From Lolium rigidum (lineage: Eukaryota; Streptophyta; Magnoliopsida; Poales; Poaceae): 64,000 bases of DNA. Shown one piece after another: positions 56,396-64,000 of the stretch. Position 1 is the first letter of the stretch. Each line of letters begins with the position of its first letter. Made by a program: the position numbers and the translations under genes. The notes beneath the pieces were generated by a model, which saw nothing but the letters and a program-made list of their open reading frames with translations, did not search any database and was not told the DNA's origin. The stretch is taken from positions 334,225,090 through 334,289,089 of the forward strand of contig NC_061514.1 in NCBI RefSeq assembly GCF_022539505.1. The letters run 5' to 3'.

Positions 56396-56574
56396 GTCGG
56401 GGACGGCGGCAGCCCCTCTGGCGTGGTGCTCGTGGAAAATTCCGTCGCTGGTTTCCATGGTGGTCGGAGAGAGAGCGAATGAGGGGATAAGGAACGAGAT
56501 GTGGCATCGACTAGATATAAGGCCAGCGCGAGCAACTGTTAGGAGACATACGATGCTTTTTACCGAATCTTAAT

Positions 56575-56605
56575 GCGCCGCACGGAAGAGCTACCGATGC
56601 GGCGC
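56575..56605. repeat. Hairpin GCGCCGCA / TGCGGCGC
   Basis: 8-bp perfect stem with a 15-nt loop at the right edge of the GC-rich block. Confidence 0.8.
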
Positions 56606-56808
56606 TTCTGTGTATCGTTTTCCATAAATAAAAATTATTTATTTTTAGTAAGAAATTGTGTAGCTAAGGAAAGATAAGTCGTACAATAGGGAAAATAGTT
56701 TTCTATCATTTTTTTCGAGGGTGACGGGGAAAAAACTCCCCACCGTTTGTTATTTCATATCTCGAAAATGGCCAAGCAGCCGATCTGTATGTACACAAGG
56801 GAATATAA

Positions 56809-56836
56809 GGGGGGGGGGGGGGGAGAGAGAGAGAGG
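56809..56836. repeat. G15 run followed by (GA)n
   Basis: 15 uninterrupted G (56809-56823) then AG repeats, in the LINE 3' UTR. A hard region for sequencing, so its length may be wrong. Confidence 0.95.
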
Positions 56837-56846
56837 TAAGACCATC

Positions 56847-59800
56847 CTAGCTGCCCCACAGGCGGGAGAGGATGTATGATCGAAGCAAGTCTATCGAAGG
56901 ACGGTCAGCGGCCCTGTACCGCCACCTCCAAAGGGAGAGGTCATCGCAAGCCCTCCGAAGAACCATCGTCGGGGAGGAGCTCCTGGAGTTGAACACCAAA
57001 TCATTGCGTGCTTTCCAGATGCTCCAAAGGATCACTGCTACGCCAGCCCTCCAGGTGTGAAGCTCAAGGGGGATAGGGGTCGGGAGGTCCCAGATAGAGA
57101 ACTGCCCAGCAGGGATTGGGACATCCAGCCGCCTCTAGATCCCGGCCAAGGCGGGGCAGTCGAAGAACAGGTGTCGGGCTGTCTCCACCGCAGGGCAGGC
57201 GGCACACACAGCAGAAGGCGCACAACTCTTGGCGAAGAGGTTGGCGCGAGAACTCAAACGGTCGATGTCGGCGAGGTAGGCGAACAGCTTCACCTTCGAG
57301 GGAAGGCGCAGGCTCCAGGAGATACCGGACGAGGGGTCCGGCGGGTGCACCGGCGAGAGCAGGCGGTAAGCCTGCCGGGTGGAGAAGCGCGGAGACGCCG
57401 GCGAGGCCATGTGCCGTAGATCCGCCCCGTCCCGGAGCGGGGCACCGCGCGCAAGCTGAAGAACCGAAGGGAGCTCCGCCTCCGCGGCAGCAGTCAGACG
57501 AGGCCGCAAGTCGAGGCCGAGGTTGGCGACCATCGCCACGGTCGCCTGGGGGCGTGTACAGTGGGAGTACAGCGCAGGGAACCGCGTCGCAAGCGGCTCC
57601 CCGGGGAGCCACCTGTCGTGCCAGAAGGAGGTGGTGCAGCCAGAGACCAGAGTCACCCGCGTGGCGGCTCGGTAGAGGGGAAGACACTCCTCTACAATCC
57701 GCTCAAGGAACGAGGGGGGAACTAGATAGCTCCCCCAAGTCCCGACCTTTGTGAGAGAAAAACCAGCTCTTCCATGGAAGGGGATCAGGGTTATGTAGTT
57801 GGTGGACGGAGTTGAGCAGCAAGCACCTGTTCTGCCGGTGGAGATCCTTGATGCCGAAACCACCCTCCTGCTTAGACAACACAACTTTATCCCAAGCAAT
57901 TAGACAACGAGCACCGGAACACGAGTCTTTCCCGGTCCAGAAAAAAGCGCGACGCCTCTTATCAATACTCTCAAGCACACCCCGAGGAAGCAAAAACGAA
58001 CACATGTAGTAAGTAGCAAGATTATTCAAAACAGCATTACACAACACTAGCCTCCCCCCGGAGGACAACAACCGGGCACGCCAACCAGAAAGACGACGGT
58101 CAAAAGACTGGACAAGCGGAGCATAGGCCGAGGCGGGGAGCTTAGAAGGCGAGAGAGGGAGCCCCAGATACGGCTGGGGGAAAGTGGAGATCGGACACCC
58201 GAGCTCAGCAGCCATAGTCGCGGCGCAATCGGGTTCAACATTCATGGGAATAAAGCAGGATTTGTGAAAATTAATAGCAAGCCCAGCGGCGGCCGCGAAG
58301 TCGTCAAGGACTTTCTTGAGGCAGGTGGCAGCGCCAGGTTCGGCTTTGCAGAGGATCAGGGTGTCATCGGCGTACTGGAGGACCGGGCAAGGGTTGGTGG
58401 AGGAGATGGGGTGCATCAGAGAACCATCCCTCCAAGCCGCCCTAATCATACGCTGAAGGACATCCGCAACGATGATAAACAGGTACGGGGAGAGGGGGTC
58501 CCCCTGCCGCAGGCCATTGCGACAGCGGATCCAGTCCCCGGGGATCCCGTTGAGGAGAATAGCCGTGTGCCCTGTCTGGAGAATCCGCTCCATCCACTGG
58601 CACCACAGCTCGTCAAAACCTCGGGCCCGGAGAATCGCAAGGAGGCTGGCCCAATTAACCGAGTCGAAAGCCTTCCTAAAATCGATTTTGAAGACAATAG
58701 TGGGGGCCTTTCTAGCATGGCAGACGCGGAGTAGATCCGCAGCGTAGACGATGTTTTCCGAGATGCGGCGGCCAGAAAGGAACCCAGTTTGATCCGCGTC
58801 GACCAGGGAGTGGATATTCTTCTGGAGCCTCGTCGTGAGGACTTTAGTGATAGCTTTCATGATGCAGTTTTGGAGGGAGATGGGGCGGAATTGGGACGGA
58901 TGGCTGGCGGATTCCGTCTTGGGGAGGAGCACCAGGAAGGCTCTGTTTATGCGGGTGAGGTCAATGGAGCCATCGTGGAAGGAAGAGAAAACCGCCATGA
59001 CGTCAGCAGACACAAGATCCCAGAAGGAAGAGAAGAAGGCGGGGCCAAACCCGTCAGGCCCAGGGCTAGCAAGCTTGTTCATGCCGATAAAGGCCCCTTT
59101 AATCTCTTCAGGGGTGAAAGGTGCACTCAGGCTGGCGTCCAGCGGGTTGGCGGCAGGGTAAAGGGAGCCTAAGTCCAGAGCCCCGGTTGTATGGGAGACA
59201 GTCCCAAGGAGCTCGGAAAAGAAGTTTTTAAGGATGAAAGCTTTCCCCGGGTGGTCAGTGGTGTCCACCCCGTTGATCCTGAGGGACGCGATGGAGTTCC
59301 TACGGAGTCTACAGGTCGCAGAAGCGTGGAAGAATTTTGTGTTCTCGTCCCCTTCGAGGGCGTAGCGGATCTTAGCTCGAGCTCTCCAATAGAGAGCCCG
59401 TTCACGGATCGAGAGTTGGAGGGCTTCCGCGGTGAGAGCTCGTAGGTTGTTTTCGGGGATGGAAAGAGGCCTCTCTTCTTCAAGCAGGTCAAGGAGATTG
59501 ATGAGGAGGCGGCAGTCAGTTTCACGTTGGGCGTAGGGGGGGATCCTCTTTGTCCATCTTTTGCAGGTTCCCCTACAGAGCCGGAGCCGGGCCACCAGCC
59601 TAGCAGCGGGATCCACACGAATGGTGGAGCCCCAGGTGGAGGAAATAGACGCGCGAAAACGCTCATGAAGGGCCCAGGACGGTTCAAACCTGAACAAGCC
59701 ACGTTTCGGGGTACGGGAGGACACCTTGACGACAAGGGGGACGTGGTCAGAGGTGTCCCGAATGGCAGACGAGAGGAAGGAAGAGGGGTAGCGCTCATTC

Positions 59801-60288
59801 CAAGCGTGGTTAATAAAAACCCTGTCAAGGCGAATAAGCGTTGGCACCGCCCGCTTGTTGGACCAGGTATAAAGCATGTCCCGAAGGGGAAGTTCGATGA
59901 GCCCCAGGGTGTTAATCGTATCGTTGAAGAGCTCCGCCTCCGTGGCAGAGAAATTGTCGTTGTTACGGTCAGCTGGGTCACGAGTAAGGTTGAAATCGCC
60001 AACAATGATCCAGGGGACAGTATCAGCAGGCTCGTGGGTCAAGAGATGCTCGAGGAAAGCCGCTTTGGCCTGATGCTCGCAGGGGGCATAGACATTAGAG
60101 AAGCGGAGGGTCGAGCCATCGTCGTTGAGAGAAAGATCGAGAGACAGGACGTGCTGGGATGGGGAGGCCGCCACAAGGGTGAAGAAATTGGGGTTCCAGG
60201 CAGACACAAGCCCCCCCGAAGCCCCGACAGAGTCAACTGCATAAAAAGAACGAGCACAAAGGGGCAGGAAAGAAGCAGCTTTAGACAC
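56847..60288 (-). pseudogene. LINE ORF2 with long intact endonuclease-RT frame
   Basis: The frame is open from 60288 to 57703 (861 LINE-derived codons; the first 26 codons of the 887-codon ORF are LTR sequence). Domains, numbered in the ORF: endonuclease/exonuclease/phosphatase fold (VPWIIVGDFNLTRDPADRNN at about 120, SDHVPLVV later) and reverse transcriptase (FLVLLPKTESASHPSQFRPI, DQTGFLSGRRISENIVYAAD, FKIDFRKAFDSVNWASL, GLRQGDPLSPYLFIIVADVL). The catalytic YADDT falls at about 665. After that comes YLGLPLSPSKL. A frameshift near 57720-57750 moves the frame to SYLVPPSFLERIVEECLPLY, with GCTTSFWHDRWLPG and zf-RVT (FDCPALAG). A second break near 57135 precedes LWSIWKARNDLVFN, ending at 56847. 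Without these two breaks and the cut 5' end it would look active. Confidence 0.93.
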
Positions 60289-61721
60289 TGATACGTCTCC
60301 AACGTATCTATAATTTCTGATGTTCCATGCTTGTTTTATGACAATACCTACATGTTTTGCTTGCACTTCATATCATATTATGGCATTTATTGGACTAACC
60401 TATTAACAAGATGCCACAGTGCGCGTTTACGTTTATTATGTCCGTTTATTGCGTGAAAAGGCCCAAAAACCAAAGTGCTCGGAAAAATCCGGAAAAATTA
60501 CAGAAATTCTATTTCGCCGGAAGACTCACGGAGCCGAAGGGCAAGCCGGGGGGAGGCCCGGGGCCTCCTCCCCATAGGCCGGCGCGGCACGGAGGGTGGT
60601 CACCCCACCCTATTGTGTGGGCCCCTCGGGACTCTTCCGACTCCGACTCTTCGCCTATTTAAGCCGTCGTGACCAAAAACTTCGACACCTCTTGACGAAA
60701 CTCCAGAAAGACTCCAGGGGCGCCGCCACATCGCGAAACTCCAATTCGGGGGACAGAAGTCTCTGTTCCGGCACCCTGTCGGGACGGGGAATTGCCCCCG
60801 GAGTCATCTCCACCGCCATCTCCACCACCATCTTCACCGCCATCGCTGTCTCCATGATGAGGAGGGAGTAATCCACCCACGAGGTTGAGGGCTCCACTGT
60901 AGCTATGTGGTTCATCTCTCTCCCTTTGTGATCTAGTTGAATATCATCTATGTGCTACTCTAGTGATGTTATTAAAGTAGTCTATTCCTCCTCCACGGTG
61001 TAATGGTGACAGTGTGTGCATCGTGTAGTACTTGGTGTAAGGCTATGATTGTGATCTCTTGTAGATTATGAAGTTAACTATTGCTATGATAGTATTGATG
61101 TGATCTATGCCTCCTTCATAGTGTGATGGTGACGAGTGTGCATGCTATGTTAGTTCTCGGTGTAATTGTGTTGATCTATCTTGCACTCTAAGGTTATTTA
61201 AACATGAATATCGAATATTGTGGAGCTTGTTAACTCCGGCATTGAGGGTTCGCGTAATCCTACACGATTAGTGGTGTTCATCATCCAACAAAAGAGTGTA
61301 GAGTAGTCCTATTATGTGATCATTGTTGAGAGTGTCCACTAGTGAAAGCAGGATCCCTAGGCCTTGCTTCCAAGCATTGAATCTCCGTTTGTTTACTGTT
61401 TTGTTGCATGTTTACTCGCTGCCATATTTCATTCAGATTGCTATTACCACTCATATCCATCCATATTACTTGTATTTCACTATCTCTTCGCCGAACTAGT
61501 GCACCTATACATCTGACAAGTGTATTAGGTGTGTTGGGGACACAAGAGACTTCTTGCTTTGTGGTTGCGGGGTTGCTTGAGAGGGATATCTTTGACCTCT
61601 TCCTCCCCGAGATCGATAAACCTTGGGTGATCCACTTAAGGGAAACTTGTCGCTGTTCTACAAACCTCTGCTCTTGGAGGCCCAACACTGTCTACAAGAA
61701 TAGAAGCACCCGTAGACATCA
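60289..61721 (+). repeat. 5' LTR, 1,433 bp
   Basis: Starts TGATACGTCTCCAACG and ends CACCCGTAGACATCA. The interior order (GC-rich promoter-like part, then GTGACAGTGTGTGCATCG-type motifs) matches the other LTRs. Confidence 0.9.
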
Positions 61722-61731
61722 AGCACTTTTC

Positions 61732-61749
61732 TGGCGCCGTTGCCGGGGA
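61732..61749 (+). other. Primer binding site, tRNA-Asp type
   Basis: TGGCGCCGTTGCCGGGGA, ten bases after the LTR. Confidence 0.9.
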
Positions 61750-61895
61750 GGTAAGGTAAAAAGTATTCACATTCTCCGACTACTAAGCTATTTCCTAGCA
61801 TTGTTGCCGGTGTGTGAGTGCTCGAAGCTATTTCCTTTAGATCCTGCAATTGCATCTTTTTGTTTCTTGTTTTTATTTTTCACTAGTTAGGCATA

Positions 61896-62588
61896 ATGGA
61901 AAACAACAATGAGCTTTTTAATCTATTTCCCGAGTTAAGATATGAATTGTTTGATGCGAAAATTAAAAAACCTATGGAACCTTATCTGCATGATAGTAGC
62001 AATGTTATTAGTATGAATGCAATTACTGCTAATGCTATGGAAAAGTCTAAGCTTGGGGAAGCTAGTTTATATAAAAATAATCTTTTTTGCCCCTCAGCTT
62101 TGGAAGAAATATTTTGCTCTAATAATGCTTTATCTCCCATATGCGATAACTCTAATGATGCTTCTGATATTTTAAATCCACCTGCTGAAAGTGTTTCATA
62201 TAAAATACCTATGAAAATTATTGAACATGTTATGGATAACCGCTATGAAGGGGATGGAATTGTCCATCCCGGAGATCATTTGTCTGTTTTTGCATGAATT
62301 ATGCGGGTTATTCAAGTGTGCGGGTATCTCTATGGATGAAGTGAGGAAGAAGCTATTCTCGTTTCGTTGTATGGTAAAGCGGCGCATTGGTATAAATTGT
62401 TGAAGAATAGTCATTCTCTTGGTTGGGAGGAAATTGTATCTCTCTTTTATTCCAAATTTTATCCTCCTCATGAAGTGCATATTGATAGGAATTATATTTA
62501 TAACTTTTATCCTCGTGATGGAGAGAGTATTTCTCAAGCGTGGGGGAGATTGAAGTCACTAATGCTCAAATGTCCCATTCATGAGCTC
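61896..62588 (+). pseudogene. Gag with acidic N-terminal leader, frameshifted and truncated
   Basis: The first frame (61896-62297) opens MENNNELFNLFPELRYELFD, then KIKKPMEPYLHDSSNVISMN, SKLGEASLYKNNLFCPS and PGDHLSVF. A shift leads to LHELCGLFKCAGISMDEVRK, then a second shift to YGKAAHWYKLLKNSHSLGWE, FYSKFYPPHEVHIDRNYIY and GESISQAWGRLKSLMLKCP. The last part is a Retrotrans_gag-type capsid domain. The leader is homologous to the stand-alone ORFs at 1606-2190 and 13620-14354. It ends at HEL where the next LTR is inserted. Confidence 0.88.
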
Positions 62589-64000
62589 TGATACGTCTCC
62601 AACGTATCCATAATTTCTGATGTTCCATGCTTGTTTTATGACAATACTTACATGTTTTGCTCGCACTTTATAATGTTTTTATGTATTTTCCGGAACTAAC
62701 CTATTAACAAGATGCCACAGTGCCATTTCCTGTTTTCTGCTATTTTTGGTTCCAGAAAGGCTGTTCGGGTAATATTCTCGGAATTGGACGAAATCAACGC
62801 CAAAGATCTTATTTTTCCCGGGAGGCTCCAGAACACCGAAGGGGAGTCGGAGGAGAGCCAGGGGGCCACCACACATGTGGGCCGCGCGGCCTACACCCCG
62901 GCCGCGCCGGCCTGGTGTGGGGCCACCCTGTCGCCCCTCCCGCGCCGCCTCTTCGCCTATTTAAACCCTTTCGACCTAAAAACGCGGTACCTTTTGACGA
63001 AACTCCGGAAAGACTCCGGGGCGTCGCCACCATCGCGAAACTCCAATTCGGGGGACGAAGTCTCGTTCCGGCACCCTGCCGGGACGGGGAAGTGCCCCCG
63101 GAAGCCATCTCCATCAACGCCATCGCCTCCATCATGCTCCGTGAGTAGTTCCTCCATGGACTACGGGTTCTAGCTATAGCTAGTTGGTATTCTCTCCCCC
63201 ATGTACTTCAATACAATGATCTCATGAGCTGCCTTACATGATTGAGATTCATCTGATGTAATCGGTGTTGTGTTTGTCGGGATCCGATGGATTGTTACGT
63301 TATGATTGTCTATCTACAAAGTTTATGAAGTTATTGTTGCTTGCAATCTTGTTATGCTTAATGCTTGTCACTAGGGCCCGAGTGGCATGATCTTAGATTT
63401 AAGCTCTATACTTATTGCTTAGATTGTATCTACAAGTTGTATGCACATGTCTATGTCCGGAACCAAAGGCCCCAAAGTGACGAAATTGGGACAAGCTGGA
63501 GGGAAAGGCTTAGATATGAGGATCACATGTTTTCACGGAGTGTTAATGCTTTGCTCCGGTGCTCTATTAAAAGAAGTACCTTAATTTCCAGTAGATTCCC
63601 TAGAGGCCCGCTGCCACCGGCTGGTAGGACAAAAGATGTTGTACAAGTTTCTCATTGCGAGCACGTATGACTATATATGGAAAACATGCCTACATGATTA
63701 ATGATCTTGATGTTCTGTCTTAATGCTATTTCAATCCTATCAATTGCCCGACTGTAATTTGTTCACCCAACACTTGTTATTGGAGAGTTGCCACTAGTGT
63801 AGATAGCTGGGAACCCCGGTCCATCTTTCATCATCATATACTCGTTCTACATGACATTGGAAGTAGTATCAACTATTTTCACGGTGCCATTGCTCTCATA
63901 TTACTGCTACTGCTGCTGTGTTACTGTTATTACTGCTCTCATATCATTGCTACTTTCACATCACCCCTGTTACTAGTGCTTTTCCAGGTGCAGCTGAATT
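62589..64000 (+). repeat. 5' LTR of a further element (runs off the window)
   Basis: Starts TGATACGTCTCCAACG in the gag of the previous element. The first 700 bp follow the usual pattern of the superfamily, while 63250-64000 (with ATTACTGCTACTGCTGCTG runs) differs from the other LTRs here, so it is another family. No LTR end or primer site is reached before 64000. Confidence 0.85.

Larger units (their letters stand above)
54985..56605. other. Unassigned block: AT-rich then GC-rich with repeats
   Basis: 54985-55790 is AT-rich with recurring ATGGCAACTAG/TCTGGCAATTA motifs. 55790-56500 is very GC-rich with overlapping ORFs on all frames. It starts with GCGGCGGCGGCGCCGCATAA and ends with a GCGCCGCA hairpin, so it may be one DNA element, but this is weak. 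Confidence 0.3.
56709..60288 (-). mobile_element. LINE (L1-like), 5' side cut by an LTR
   Basis: Minus strand: endonuclease, reverse transcriptase, zf-RVT, then a 3' UTR with a C-run and an A-tail (TTTTTTTCGAGGG on the plus strand, about 56709-56718). The 5' end is cut at 60288 where an LTR starts TGATACGTCTCC. It is much better preserved than the LINEs at 34 and 52 kb. Confidence 0.92.
60289..62588 (+). mobile_element. LTR retrotransposon, 5' LTR and start of gag
   Basis: LTR 60289-61721, tRNA-Asp primer site, and an ORF with acidic leader plus gag domain, cut at 62588 by the next element. It is inserted in the LINE 5' region. It is related to the elements at 1-3779 and 11578-18647 in LTR, primer site and leader, but unlike them it keeps a gag domain. 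It could be an autonomous-type relative. Confidence 0.88.

Noticed and set aside
55792..56573. Multiple long ORFs in the GC-rich block
   Set aside because: All six frames are open, and the composition is Ala/Arg/Pro/Ser-rich as expected from GC content alone.
1..64000. CRISPR array, rRNA, tRNA genes, endogenous pararetrovirus
   Set aside because: No regularly spaced repeats, rRNA cores or cloverleaf sequences were found. tRNA-like strings are primer sites only, and all reverse transcriptase fragments fit Gypsy or LINE types.

Overview
The window reads as a piece of a large grass genome, most likely Triticeae (wheat, Aegilops, barley or rye). Nearly all of it is nested transposable elements. 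The LTR ends (TGATACGTCTC...), the tRNA-Asp, tRNA-Lys and initiator-Met type primer sites, Stowaway/Tourist MITEs and GC-rich monocot coding style all fit. I see one recognisable host gene, a broken cinnamoyl-CoA-reductase-like gene at 24.66-25.95 kb, plus a frameshifted fragment of a Myb/SANT-like (Harbinger-type) gene at 22.5-22.9 kb. No rRNA, tRNA, CRISPR or bacterial-style operon was found. One 100-N assembly gap lies at 10313-10412.

Layout. (1) 1-3779: minus-strand non-autonomous LTR retrotransposon, cut by the window edge. (2) 3780-5282: 3' end of another Gypsy-type element. (3) 5502-22534: a probable solo LTR split by a 15.6-kb minus-strand Gypsy element (6077-21728, perfect GGTAG duplication). 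That element was itself invaded by a chain of LTR fragments and by one structurally complete LTR element (11578-18647, perfect ATGAT duplication). (4) 22.5-34 kb: the least repetitive part, with gene remnants, MITEs (one nested in another), a TIR-bounded 1-kb element and several kb of AT-rich sequence I cannot assign. (5) 34.2-37.5 kb: decayed LINE. (6) 37.7-50.0 kb: a Copia element invaded in its gag by a hAT transposon (38433-47457, perfect 8-bp duplication ATGGCAGA), whose transposase is split by an exactly 5,500-bp Helitron (40055-45554). (7) 50-56.6 kb: MITEs, a decayed LINE with a 955-bp inverted-repeat-bounded insert, CACTA-like sequence and a GC-rich tandem-repeat block. (8) 56.7-60.3 kb: a LINE with an almost intact endonuclease/reverse transcriptase frame. 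(9) 60289-64000: two further LTR elements, the second inserted in the gag of the first.

The elements interact mainly by insertion order, and junctions give a relative chronology. The best resolved stack is Copia, then hAT, then Helitron: removing each inner element at its predicted junction restores the reading frame of the outer one. The most original protein-level observation is a small acidic protein encoded alone in two non-autonomous LTR elements. In a third, related element it lies directly upstream of a gag domain.
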